Source: Thermoplasmata archaeon
GTDB lineage: Archaea; Thermoplasmatota; Thermoplasmata; Lutacidiplasmatales; UBA184
NCBI GenBank assembly: GCA_021844945.1
Contig: JAKBSJ010000005.1
Span: 1 to 64,000 of the forward strand
Direction: 5' to 3'
DNA: 64,000 bases
In this document: piece by piece, positions 1 to 9,703 of the stretch
Position numbering within the stretch: position 1 is the first letter of the stretch
Layout of the letters: every line of letters starts with the position of its first letter
Program-made: the position numbers and the translations under genes
The notes under the pieces: model-generated
The model's database searches: none
What the model saw: the letters and a program-made list of their open reading frames with translations, nothing else
Told to the model about the DNA's origin: nothing

Positions 1-243
1 CGGGCCTCCTGTAACAAGTGGGGCAACCATGCCAGAAGCACCCGTCGACAAACACGGCGACTCGCCGAACTCTACTCCCGAAATCGGGCCGGCCGGGGAG
101 GTCGGTAAGCTGCGTTCTATATCGACCGCCGAGGCTCCATACGGCCTTTCGAAGCTTCACTTCAATAGGGGTGTCTTTCCTACGGACTCGAGCCATTCTG
201 GCTGACGTGAATCGATTTGTTGTCCATTTGGCGCTCCGTTTGG

Positions 244-738
244 TCATACTAAACGCAGCTTGAGAGACGCGCGCTTAAGAGCACGGGGAACCGATATGAG
301 AGGTCGGACCTCGATTGGGCCTTCCAGGAGGACTCCGAGCTCCAAGTTCTCCACAAGGTTTTCGTAAATCAGATTCGCAGACCCGAGAATCGCTCGCTCG
401 TTGTCTGCCAGGAAGAGCTTGCAGTGGAATCCCCGGTGTTCGTCTCCACCCGGCGTCCCGACGTACTCGTAGATACTCCATCCACTTCGCTTCGCCACGT
501 CGGCTAACCCCTTCGGAGCCTTGCGAGTATAGATTTCCCAGTCGGCAGTTCGTGGAGTTCTGTTGTACGCGGCCTTGAGGACGTCGACCCCGGTAGAATC
601 GATGAAGGGACAAACGAGCTGCAACGCATGCTTGGCCCCGGAAAGTAGATGCTCGAGTTCGAGGAGATAGTCCCCCGACCCTCGTGGCGGAAGCCCGCGG
701 AGCGACGGGTCTAAGGGATGTGTGAAAAGCAACCGCAT
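244..738 (-). CDS. drmC: PLD-family protein, DrmC-like (DISARM)
   Basis: HKD motif HCKLFLADNERAILGSANL typical of phospholipase D-like proteins; last gene of a tight operon after DrmA/DrmB-like genes. Confidence 0.7.
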   Translation of the reverse strand: MRLLFTHPLDPSLRGLPPRGSGDYLLELEHLLSGAKHALQLVCPFIDSTGVDVLKAAYNRTPRTADWEIYTRKAPKGLADVAKRSGWSIYEYVGTPGGDEHRGFHCKLFLADNERAILGSANLIYENLVENLELGVLLEGPIEVRPLISVPRALKRASLKLRLV

Positions 739-742
739 GGCT

Positions 743-2686
743 TCAAGTCCAGAATCCCCCGTCCCTGACGAGGAGACGGCGGTTTAGAGTGCGATTGAAA
801 CTGCTGCAGCTGGTCTCAGCTAACTGCACGCAGCCGTGGCACGATCCGTTCCGCTCCTCACAAACCGGGTTGTAGACGCATCTCAGTGCATCCTCGCGTA
901 ATCCCCTCAAGACAGTCGCCAGGTGAAACTCGAAGAGGAGTTGAAGTCCGCCAAGAGTGAAGTCTCCGCTGTGGTTTGCGTAGATCAGGAGGCTGTTCGT
1001 GTAGGGCAGTATGTCCTCACTGATCCCTTCCTGTTCCAATCCCGTGACTCGACCAGCGCCCTTGATAAGGAGATGGCTAATCGTGTGGAGCAGTCCAAAG
1101 TGCCTCTGGGTCCAGGAATCATCGAACGCTCCGAACAAACCCCTGGCGCCGGCGACGTAAGCCCGCTGTAGGCAAGCCAAGTCCCCTGCAAAGCTTCCAG
1201 TTGGAGCGACTTGCTCGGCCACTCCCAAATTGAGCCAACCAAGGGTAGCCGTCGGGTCCAGTTGGATCCAGATTCCTTCTGTGGTGGAACGTGCGACATA
1301 TACGTCGATTCCTCGGCTTCGGTCTGGTCGGATGAAAAGGTTCAGCTTGGCCTCAGAGGGTTCGTAGGATCCCCGCGTGAAACCAATCAGGGCGGAAGTG
1401 AATGGGATTCTTTCCTGATGGCGGACATCTGCGAAGTGGAGTTCGCGCACTATGTGTGAAGCCCGAGCAAGATCCTCAGCATGGTCCCTGTCTTCACCGA
1501 CCTGGCCCGCAAGATCTTGTAGGCCGATACCACGTGTGGCATCCATGTACAACGCCGTGTCTCGGATCTGACGCGCGTAGTCGGGTCGTCGGGTTGCTTC
1601 GATAAGGTCGCGATAGCTCACAGCCGCGCCAGTCGGTCGTTGACTCTCCGCAATCTGCCTGTCGATGTTCTCCAGAATCCTACGGCGTTGCGCGTCCTCT
1701 GGTAGGTGCTCTGCAAGGTATTGCCTCTGCTCTAGGAGTTCAGCGACGGTGAGTCCCCCGGAACCTCGCTCTTCGGCGTCGGCAGAGAATCCCTGGCTCC
1801 AATGATCGAATCCAGAGTACGGATCGAAGTTCCGGAATGCGCCGCCATCTCTGAGGCATCCCGCGGCGGCGATGGCCGCCTGGCGAGTGCCCGCTACCAC
1901 CTGGTCGAGGCTGTCGTCACTGTTTAGCAGATTCACCACCTTCGCCATGTAGTGCGTGGCCTTCATGAAGGGGAAAGTTCCGTAATCAGAGCGGTATGTG
2001 TCGGTCCACTCGACGATTCCGTCGAGCGGACAACCGAAATGACGCCTAAAAAACGCGTCTCGAGCTTGCCACGAGGTGTCGCACCCGTCCACCATGCATG
2101 CTAGCCTCCACCGGGCCGCTCGCTCACTTCCCTGGCGATACCAATGAATGTGAGTGGCGCCATGCCGCGGGCACCTGATGTTAGGCCCGCTAGGCGCGAA
2201 AATTTCGTCGCCGCAGTAGTGCGTGGTCAGCACGTCGTATTGAACCAATGGTCCTCCACAGTGCCCTCCAGTCGAGACACATGTGCATAGACGATCGGGC
2301 GGGACGTGACGCTCAAGGAACTGGATCGGGGTGAGGCGTGATATCCCTCGAACCTCTGACGGAGGGGGATATAGGTGGCCACACTGCTGACAGTAGAAAC
2401 AAGTGGGGTAAGGGCTCGACTCGACCCGATCTGGTTGGACGACGTGGATTTCGGTATGGTCGACTTGCCGCTCTTCGAGATCGGCCAGAGGATAACTCAT
2501 AATCTGGCTGCGGAGTAAGCTCTTCAGCTGTTCGCGATTGATTCGGATATCGGGAGTCCCTGGATCCTGTCGTATTGCAATAACGCGCTCGATAAGGCCG
2601 GAATGTTCGTGCCTAAATACCTTACCTGGGCCGTAGCGATAGAGGACGTGACTTCGCCCTCGTAAGATCGGTCGAACCTCGGTCAT
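743..2686 (-). CDS. drmB: DUF1998-containing protein, DrmB-like (DISARM)
   Basis: Cys-rich motifs CFYCQQCGHLYPP and C-terminal CNPVCEERNGSCHGCVQLAETSCSSFNRTLNRRLL (DUF1998 type); start overlaps the stop of the DrmA-like gene. Confidence 0.78.
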   Translation of the reverse strand: MTEVRPILRGRSHVLYRYGPGKVFRHEHSGLIERVIAIRQDPGTPDIRINREQLKSLLRSQIMSYPLADLEERQVDHTEIHVVQPDRVESSPYPTCFYCQQCGHLYPPPSEVRGISRLTPIQFLERHVPPDRLCTCVSTGGHCGGPLVQYDVLTTHYCGDEIFAPSGPNIRCPRHGATHIHWYRQGSERAARWRLACMVDGCDTSWQARDAFFRRHFGCPLDGIVEWTDTYRSDYGTFPFMKATHYMAKVVNLLNSDDSLDQVVAGTRQAAIAAAGCLRDGGAFRNFDPYSGFDHWSQGFSADAEERGSGGLTVAELLEQRQYLAEHLPEDAQRRRILENIDRQIAESQRPTGAAVSYRDLIEATRRPDYARQIRDTALYMDATRGIGLQDLAGQVGEDRDHAEDLARASHIVRELHFADVRHQERIPFTSALIGFTRGSYEPSEAKLNLFIRPDRSRGIDVYVARSTTEGIWIQLDPTATLGWLNLGVAEQVAPTGSFAGDLACLQRAYVAGARGLFGAFDDSWTQRHFGLLHTISHLLIKGAGRVTGLEQEGISEDILPYTNSLLIYANHSGDFTLGGLQLLFEFHLATVLRGLREDALRCVYNPVCEERNGSCHGCVQLAETSCSSFNRTLNRRLLVRDGGFWT

Positions 2687-5600
2687 TCGTCCATATCCTC
2701 CTCGACGCGATTGCCCAGGGAGCCGGGGCTAAAAATTGGGATCGCGACGTCGGTGTCGCGGAGACTGTTCAGAGCATCGAGGCGGGCTTTGGCGGTACGC
2801 TCTTCTCTCGGATGATGCGGACGACGCTGTAGCTCTGATCGAATGTTCCCGATGAGGTCCTCGACTGTCTCAGATTGTCGACGGACGAGCATGCCGTCGC
2901 CTGCCGGAGCAGTCGGAATCCCAAGCGATCTACGAACGGCGTCCACGAAAGTGGCAGGGTCTGCGCGGATCTCGGCGAGCAGGCCGTCAACCGTGGTCTT
3001 CTGCCAGACGTCGAGGTACGGGAATTCATAGTTTACGTATTGCAGAACCAGTCCGGGGGTCGTCCTCTCGAGGGCCTGGCGGCTAAACCGAGTGGTTGGG
3101 ATGTTCCTGATCAGAATGCTTCGAAAATCCAAGAATTTGGAGTGAGATTCGAAATAAGAGGAATCCCGCTCGCGATTCGGGTTGTACACGTTCACGACTA
3201 TGGCCGGGACCCCATCTCGTCTCCCGACCCTGCTCATCACCTGAATGTACTCGGAAACGGTGTGCGGCATGCCGCGGAAGACGAGGAAATTGAGATCGTC
3301 AAGGTCTACTCCATGACTGATGATGCTCGTCGCAGTCACAGCCTGGATGTACCCTTCGTCCTGCCCGCTTTCTATGGTCTCGAGGAATTTCTGTACCTTA
3401 CCGATCCATAGATCCCCCGTCAGATTCAGCACTCGCTCGGGTTCGAACGGCGGGTATCCGTCCCGTTGCATGTAGGGGTTCAGCTGGCCCACGTAAGACC
3501 CATTGACTTGAGTTACCTCGTTGCGCGAAATTCCATAGGTCACCGCGGTCCGGTATCGACGCGCAAATGACTGACGATCTCGATCTGTCAGTCCTTGCAA
3601 AGGCCCTGGTAGTGGTATCGGCTCTGAGCACCCAGTCGGGTCCGCGGCTGGGGCGACAATTTTGTGGTAAGTTAAGAGAATCTTCATCACGGTGTCGACG
3701 TGGCTAAGCCCGTGACTTCGTACGCCTAGCACAAATCGCTGGGGTTCCTCCGTCTCCTCGGAATAGAAGGATTCGGTCGACGTGGGTCCGGGACTCGGAA
3801 AGCGAATTGCATCGTCACGGTTGTAGAGCTGTCGAACCAGCTGCCGGTACCCTTCGATCGTCGCGGTAGATCCGACGATTTTCCAGGGGCCTCCTCCGAG
3901 TCCGGTGGCTCGCCGACGTCGTGCCGTTTCGATCAGCATGGTTTCGTAATGGCTCGCAAACGCACCGAGAGATTCGGTTAGAAGGTGGAGTTCATCCTGC
4001 ACTAACAAACCCGGCAGCGGATCGACGTTTGGTGGACAGTGGGTCAATGTCTCGGTGCAATCTAGCACAGGACACGTTCCCGACTCTCTTCCATCAGGGT
4101 CGACGGGCATAGCGATCAGGTAGCCGTGTATCCGGCATTGCGCGGTGGCTCCACCGAAGAGCGACCTCCCCCAAGGCTCGGTGGCCAATCGGGCTAACTT
4201 GTCGATAGTGGCGATCACCAACGTCGGTAGACGGCGAAAGACCTCCGTATCCGTGAGGTAGAGGTGAAGGTCCCGGCCACAGTCTCGGCATCGATGTCGG
4301 AACCCAACCACGGATCTGTCAAAGGTCGTCTCGATGCGCCCGGGAAACCCATCCGGCCGAACGCAGATTGGGCAACTTGGCACCTTGTTGTGTCGATGGA
4401 CCTCCCACGCGAGCCGGGATTGGCTCTCAAGGATCGGAGCGAATTCAGGAGTCCACCTACTATGCCTGCTAGATCGGTCAGGTGAAACTGGAAAATCCAA
4501 AAGGTTGAGCGTGTTACCTTTCCCGGCGTAATATCCCACACTGAAGGGGTCACCCCGCCGGCCGTCGAGCTCCGGCGCGCTTCTTCGGAGATCCTCGGCC
4601 TGTTCCATCACGCCAGTAACTCGCGAGAACTGTTGCAAGCTCAGCATTCTGAGAGGGAATTTCGCGAACGCGGTGACACCGAACGGCTTTCCCCTCAACC
4701 GATCCCAAAATGCATGGAGCACAACGAGACCGAGATAGGCTTCCGTCTTTCCGCCCCCGGTCGGGAACCACAGAACCGTCGGCGGCGGTTCTTGGCTCCG
4801 CGTATCAGTCCGCAAAAGAAGGTCTCCGAGTTGGCTAACAATAAAGACAATCTGAAAAGTTCGCCAGCCAGGGGTATCCGCAGGTTCCGGGTTACCCGCG
4901 TGACCCCGCGCTGCGCGCAACTCCCTGAGATGCGCGAAACGACGATCGAATGCACGATTCATCAGGCGAAAGGCGGCCAATAGATCCGAGTGCCTTGGAT
5001 CCTCCAAGATTGCCAGGCCTCTGGCAAACCTGGCGAGTTCTGAGGCAAACTCGACCCTCCCAATCTCTACTCGCTCTGGATTTGAGTCAGCGCCTTCTAC
5101 CGTCAGTGCGCGTGCGTTCCAGGACTCTAGGTAGTCCTCCATCAGGCTAAGGGTATCTCGTAATATTGGAATCGCGGCCTCCCCCGAGAGAGCATCAAAA
5201 GCGTGAGTAACTGTCCGTCCATCTCTCATAGCGAGAGGTCGAGAGCGGAGGCGCATCTGAACGAACAATGGTACGGATTCCGTTGAAATCCGAAGGCGAT
5301 CTACCTCGAATCCGACGACGGAATCGCAGTTTCGTCCGGATGCCCAAGTCCAGGGCTGAAGCCTGTAATCTCGCGCTTCAGCTTCCGGCAAATGTATCCG
5401 AGCGAAACAACTTCTGTCGCCCGAAATTGTGAGTCTAACGTCGATAAATGTCGACTCCTCAACCCACCGAGTCTTTTTGCCCGTGTTGCAGACAAGAATC
5501 TCTATCGACCAACCATCGTTCACCTGACGTATTCTGTACTTGATTCGTCCCGACCATGCCGGTTCGGCCGGTCGTGTGCATTGCTGAACTCGAGTTTGCC

Positions 5601-6204
5601 AGGCAGTCGGGTCGCGGAGCTCTGCAACCCGGAAGACCTTCGTATGTCCAGTCCGTTGTTCTCTCGGAGCTATGCGATAGAGGTCAGCGTCCGATAGAGC
5701 TCGGCCCCTGGCTGCATCCAGTTCGCGCTGCAGAGCCTCGGATGCGACTCCGAGGTCTTCGAACCCATCCGTGGGCGCTAGCCTCATGCGAACGTGGGGT
5801 AGATCGAGTTCCAGGGCGATCCTTCGGTACTTTGGTGGGAGTTTAACGTCGGTCCCTTGGGCGAACCTCTCAACGAAACGCACAACCTCGGCGTGACTGG
5901 GCATCACCGGGTAGTACAATGAAAGCGAGAGATGGAAGTCAAGGTCGAGTTCCCCCTCGGCCGCCGACTTGATGAGTAATCCCAAGGCGGAGGGCATGTA
6001 CTCGGTGCGCCCAAACTCTTCCTCGAGTTCGGTGACTAGCTGACGTTCGTCCGCCGGAAACAGCGCCCCGCACGGGAACAAGTTCTGGGGCATGTCTTCG
6101 AGTACCTCATCGAACTCCCTCCCTCTTCCCTCCATCGCGTTCCGGATGGCTCCGACGCAGTGCTGGACGAAGTCGAGTCGAGTGGGGGGATCGTCAGCTA
6201 CCAT
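2683..6204 (-). CDS. drmA: SF2 helicase, DrmA-like (DISARM)
   Basis: Walker A-like WFPTGGGKTEAYLGL, QDELHLL, and C-terminal helicase motif ATSIISHGVDLDDLNFLVFRGMPHTVSEYIQVMSRVGRRDG; 1173 aa. Confidence 0.82.
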   Translation of the reverse strand: MVADDPPTRLDFVQHCVGAIRNAMEGRGREFDEVLEDMPQNLFPCGALFPADERQLVTELEEEFGRTEYMPSALGLLIKSAAEGELDLDFHLSLSLYYPVMPSHAEVVRFVERFAQGTDVKLPPKYRRIALELDLPHVRMRLAPTDGFEDLGVASEALQRELDAARGRALSDADLYRIAPREQRTGHTKVFRVAELRDPTAWQTRVQQCTRPAEPAWSGRIKYRIRQVNDGWSIEILVCNTGKKTRWVEESTFIDVRLTISGDRSCFARIHLPEAEARDYRLQPWTWASGRNCDSVVGFEVDRLRISTESVPLFVQMRLRSRPLAMRDGRTVTHAFDALSGEAAIPILRDTLSLMEDYLESWNARALTVEGADSNPERVEIGRVEFASELARFARGLAILEDPRHSDLLAAFRLMNRAFDRRFAHLRELRAARGHAGNPEPADTPGWRTFQIVFIVSQLGDLLLRTDTRSQEPPPTVLWFPTGGGKTEAYLGLVVLHAFWDRLRGKPFGVTAFAKFPLRMLSLQQFSRVTGVMEQAEDLRRSAPELDGRRGDPFSVGYYAGKGNTLNLLDFPVSPDRSSRHSRWTPEFAPILESQSRLAWEVHRHNKVPSCPICVRPDGFPGRIETTFDRSVVGFRHRCRDCGRDLHLYLTDTEVFRRLPTLVIATIDKLARLATEPWGRSLFGGATAQCRIHGYLIAMPVDPDGRESGTCPVLDCTETLTHCPPNVDPLPGLLVQDELHLLTESLGAFASHYETMLIETARRRRATGLGGGPWKIVGSTATIEGYRQLVRQLYNRDDAIRFPSPGPTSTESFYSEETEEPQRFVLGVRSHGLSHVDTVMKILLTYHKIVAPAADPTGCSEPIPLPGPLQGLTDRDRQSFARRYRTAVTYGISRNEVTQVNGSYVGQLNPYMQRDGYPPFEPERVLNLTGDLWIGKVQKFLETIESGQDEGYIQAVTATSIISHGVDLDDLNFLVFRGMPHTVSEYIQVMSRVGRRDGVPAIVVNVYNPNRERDSSYFESHSKFLDFRSILIRNIPTTRFSRQALERTTPGLVLQYVNYEFPYLDVWQKTTVDGLLAEIRADPATFVDAVRRSLGIPTAPAGDGMLVRRQSETVEDLIGNIRSELQRRPHHPREERTAKARLDALNSLRDTDVAIPIFSPGSLGNRVEEDMDE

Positions 6205-8359
6205 GCTCAGCAGTCACCTTGGTCACCGTGTCGAATCGCACGACAGAGGCCAAATCTTCGATCGAAATGCCCTCGGGCCGATCCTCGTTCTCATCTGCTA
6301 CTGCCTTCCCTAGGATCTCATCTAGACGTCCCGTCGCCAGACGGAACAGGAAGTCATAGATAATGCGGCGGTCGTGGCGGTGATCGACAGCGGCCGCGTA
6401 GATGAGATCGACAACGTTGGACGAATAGCCAAGAGAACGTAGGAGAAGAACCAGGTGTTCTCTCCGAGGAGCAACGGGATCGTCTTCCTTGAGCCAAAGG
6501 CGAAACTCGGAGTACGTCACTCCGGTTTCGAGTCGGCGATAGATCTCGACTACTGGTGCGTCCCCAAACGTCTTGGCAACGTATTGACGGAGGAACTGGC
6601 GCCAAGTACCGGCGACGATTCGAGTCCTCTCCATCAGCGGGTTTCGGCGGCAGATTCGTGCGACAACCTCGTGGGCTGAAGGATCGCCCCCGCCTCTCGG
6701 AGCCACGAGGACATCTCCGACCTGGATACCTGAGCACTCGATCTCCCTGAACGACCTTCCGCGCATGACAACGACAATACGCTCTGGGGGAAACGAAAAC
6801 CCGCCCGCCGGAGTTTCGACTGATACCCTTGGTCCGTGATTCTCAGTTTCGAGCGGAGCGGGCAACTCCCCGGTTTCGATCGGCTCCTCGACTTCCTGGC
6901 TTCTCCACTCAATCGTCCGAGGTCTTGGCACGAGAGTTGAGCTGGAAGCTGTTGGAAGCGGCCGTATCGTTGGTGCCATCGGAATTCGTGGCCAATCCGT
7001 TATGCCGAAGCGTTGTGCGGCTTCCTGCAGTCGTTTCCTCGCGGAGTTGTAGACGCTCGCTTCCCATGGATAAAGAAGAAGTACGGTGTGGCGAACCGAG
7101 CCAGAAGATAGTTGCTGCAGTACCCTTGCCCCTGGCGCGGCGGAAACTACTACCCCTCTCGGTCGAGGGCGACGAAGTGTTGAGACTGTATCAACGGTAA
7201 CTCTTGTGTGCGGAGGACCTGGCCAATGGGAAGCGAACTCTCGCCCGCGAGCCGCGTTGAACTCGCCATCGACTAGAATGGCAGGGGAATCCGCCTCCTC
7301 AAACAGAGCTCGCCGACTCTCAATCCAGTTGAGCTTTGGCGGCGCGTAGTTTTGTCTTCGAACCAGAAGCATCCGCGCATAGCCAATGAAGTCCTGGGTC
7401 TCGGGGACAGGCGGAGCGTTGCCGGTTCGGTAAAGGAACGTGAGAAAGTCCAGAAGGCCCTCGTCGCTGGTGCCAAGCCCGGTTTGCGACTCACCTTCAG
7501 GTGGGAAGACATCGGCTGCGAGTCTCCAGAGCAGCGTCTTCGAGATACCGAGGAACGTACTCCACCGTTGCCACCTCCCTACGGAAAGCCTTCGGAACAC
7601 GTCTCCGAGCTGGGTAAGCTCGTCCTCCGGGGGTTCCACGATTTGTACGTTCCAGCGGTGTTGCACTAGGTTGCTCTCCTGGCAACCTAGTCGTTCCACG
7701 ATCACAGGAGCTGGTGTCGTTGCGGTGCATTCGGCCGAAGTTGGGAGGGTCAGTTCGCAAGGACGGCGAATTCGTTCCACAGAGGTGAGGTCTCCAGTCA
7801 AGACACCCCTGAGCACGACGTGGCTACGTTGTGGTCGGGGAACCGAAACATCAGATGGGTCGGACACCATGTAGAGCACTGGGCTCCGGGGCGAGCGACG
7901 AATCCAGAACTCCAGGTCCTCCGCGGTGAACGCCCTGAAGAATCCTCGACTCGGAACAAAGGAGCGGATTGGCACCCGACGCCTTCCATGTGGAATTGTG
8001 TCGCCCACTCCTCTGTAGTACATGGGATAAGTCGCGGCCCAAGTCCCCATGACGGGCTCCTTCAGAGCAAAGTACGACCGTGTGAAATCGGGATCCGTAG
8101 AGAGTAGGATCAGGCATTCCGAGCCGCTGAGACTCATGACGAGGTTTCTCACGACCAAGGCCGCGGCGAGACCAGAGAATCCGGGAGCGACCTGGTCCCT
8201 GGCTCCCTTATCGGAGAACGCGGCCCACGCCCGTCGAGTTACGACCAGGGTCCAGTTGGACACCGAATGACGAGTGTCGAATGGTTCACCCCTAATGCGA
8301 TAGGGAAGCGACCAACGGCGCTCCAAGAGACCGAGCTCCGTCAGAGAACGGCTTGACAT
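6194..8359 (-). CDS. Large protein of unknown function, possible DrmE-like DISARM component
   Basis: 721-aa uninterrupted ORF overlapping the start of the DrmA-like gene; no helicase or methylase motifs; position and size suit a class 2 DISARM DrmE-like protein (inference). Confidence 0.5.
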   Translation of the reverse strand: MSSRSLTELGLLERRWSLPYRIRGEPFDTRHSVSNWTLVVTRRAWAAFSDKGARDQVAPGFSGLAAALVVRNLVMSLSGSECLILLSTDPDFTRSYFALKEPVMGTWAATYPMYYRGVGDTIPHGRRRVPIRSFVPSRGFFRAFTAEDLEFWIRRSPRSPVLYMVSDPSDVSVPRPQRSHVVLRGVLTGDLTSVERIRRPCELTLPTSAECTATTPAPVIVERLGCQESNLVQHRWNVQIVEPPEDELTQLGDVFRRLSVGRWQRWSTFLGISKTLLWRLAADVFPPEGESQTGLGTSDEGLLDFLTFLYRTGNAPPVPETQDFIGYARMLLVRRQNYAPPKLNWIESRRALFEEADSPAILVDGEFNAARGREFASHWPGPPHTRVTVDTVSTLRRPRPRGVVVSAAPGARVLQQLSSGSVRHTVLLLYPWEASVYNSARKRLQEAAQRFGITDWPRIPMAPTIRPLPTASSSTLVPRPRTIEWRSQEVEEPIETGELPAPLETENHGPRVSVETPAGGFSFPPERIVVVMRGRSFREIECSGIQVGDVLVAPRGGGDPSAHEVVARICRRNPLMERTRIVAGTWRQFLRQYVAKTFGDAPVVEIYRRLETGVTYSEFRLWLKEDDPVAPRREHLVLLLRSLGYSSNVVDLIYAAAVDHRHDRRIIYDFLFRLATGRLDEILGKAVADENEDRPEGISIEDLASVVRFDTVTKVTAEHGS

Positions 8360-8559
8360 TAGGCACCAACAACGAACCGGATGACAAGAAGTAGCTCAAC
8401 ACATCTCTCGCCCAGCGCAACGCTGTGGACCCCCATACGAATCCTTGAACCAATCGAATGTGCCGTCATAGTCATGGTTTGAGCCGTTTCACCACCGCGT
8501 GCGGGTCGTAAACACCCGGGCTTGGCTTGGGTCAGCCGTGCCTGAGCGTAGGTTCTAGG

Positions 8560-8661
8560 CCGTATACGGGGCGGGTCCCTCCTCGGATCTCCTAATCCTC
8601 GCCGTGTCGGTTCGGTCCAACGACAAGTGCATCTGCTCGCGATATGCCCCGTAATACGGGG
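8560..8661. repeat. Two inverted-repeat sites upstream of the DISARM-like operon
   Basis: CCGTATACGG at 8560-8569 and CCCCGTA-A-TACGGGG at 8647-8661; an outer ATGCCCC/GGGGCAT pair at 8644-8650 and 8691-8697. Confidence 0.5.
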
Positions 8662-9132
8662 TACATGGTGTTCCGGGAAACCTATCGCAAGGGGCATCGG
8701 CAGTACCTCTACGAACGGGAATCCATCCGGCCTAGTTTAACAGACGCACTCACACCGACCGTGCGTCTCTCGGTCAACCATATCGTCTCCATTCAGTCTC
8801 CGTAGGTCGCTGACCACCTCGAATGGACCCTTCAGTGGGCTGGAATGGTGGAACTGCGTCTGTAGCTCATTGACGAGTAGGGTCCAAGAACATCCTCCTG
8901 TCTCAGCCGTTACGCCGGAACTCACCAACGACGCGCATCGATGGGAAGCAACCGCACTGACTAGAGATCAGACGGTATTCGAGGACCAGTCATCGATCGC
9001 GCAATTTCAATCAATATGCATCAAGTAGCACCCAGGTAACTCCTCGAAGAGGTCAGAGTGTGCTGGGACTAAGACCTGTTTCCTCAAGCCCCGGGGCGAA
9101 CGGCAGGTTAACATCGGCCACTTCGAGTCGCG

Positions 9133-9166
9133 CTCATCGCGGTCGCGTCATCGAACGCGCGGTCCC
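9133..9166. repeat. Imperfect direct repeat, copy 1
   Basis: ctcatcgcggtcgcgtcatcgaacgcgcggtccc, closely similar to 9669-9703. Confidence 0.5.
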
Positions 9167-9260
9167 TTCTTCAAGCTCGCGGTGAGCTTCGCTCACCGTC
9201 GTCCCTCTCCCGGACTCTCACCTGGGCAGGGGGCCGTTCGCCCGGCTCATCGTATGGGTC

Positions 9261-9544
9261 TGGTCAAGCTTTGCGCGGGCTCAGCTGGTGGAGTCTCCGA
9301 TTGGAGTAAACCCAGCTCCCGTCCAGAACGATCAACATGAACCCAGCGGTTCAGATGAGATAGATCGCAAGACCGGCCCCAAAGGACGTGGCGTAGTTCC
9401 CGGTCGAGGTGGCCCAGAAGCCAAGGCGGTGATAGCTGTTAACACGATGACGCCCACCACGACAATCGTGAGGTCGGCGCGGTAGTTACGGTTCCAGGAA
9501 GCGAGTAGGATCGGATCTGAGGCGGCCGCGTTTTGAGCAGCCAT
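9261..9544 (-). pseudogene. Relic small membrane protein (frameshift plus in-frame TGA)
   Basis: Frame 1 reads MAAQNAAASDPILLASWNRNYRADLTIVVVGVIVLTAITAL; it then continues in another frame as GFWATSTGNYATSFGAGLAIYLI*TAGFMLIVLDGSWVYSNRRLHQLSPRKA*. Confidence 0.5.
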
Positions 9545-9668
9545 GGACCCGTGTTTGATGGTGCTTCCGTGGACTTGTAGGTTCCTGCCGACGGGCGTGG
9601 ACGCGGACGACGCATGTGATGGCCCACGGCACTGGCCCCGTTGCTTTCAACATGGGTCAGCACCCACG

Positions 9669-9703
9669 CCCATCGCGGTCCCGTCATCGGACGCCCGCGT
9701 CCC
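9669..9703. repeat. Imperfect direct repeat, copy 2
   Basis: cccatcgcggtcccgtcatcggacgcccgcgtccc, matches 9133-9166 with a few substitutions. Confidence 0.5.

Noticed and set aside
8359-8697. 112-aa ORF upstream of the defence operon as an extra operon gene
   Set aside because: No domain signal; composition looks random, and it contains the inverted-repeat region that fits better as regulatory or non-coding DNA.
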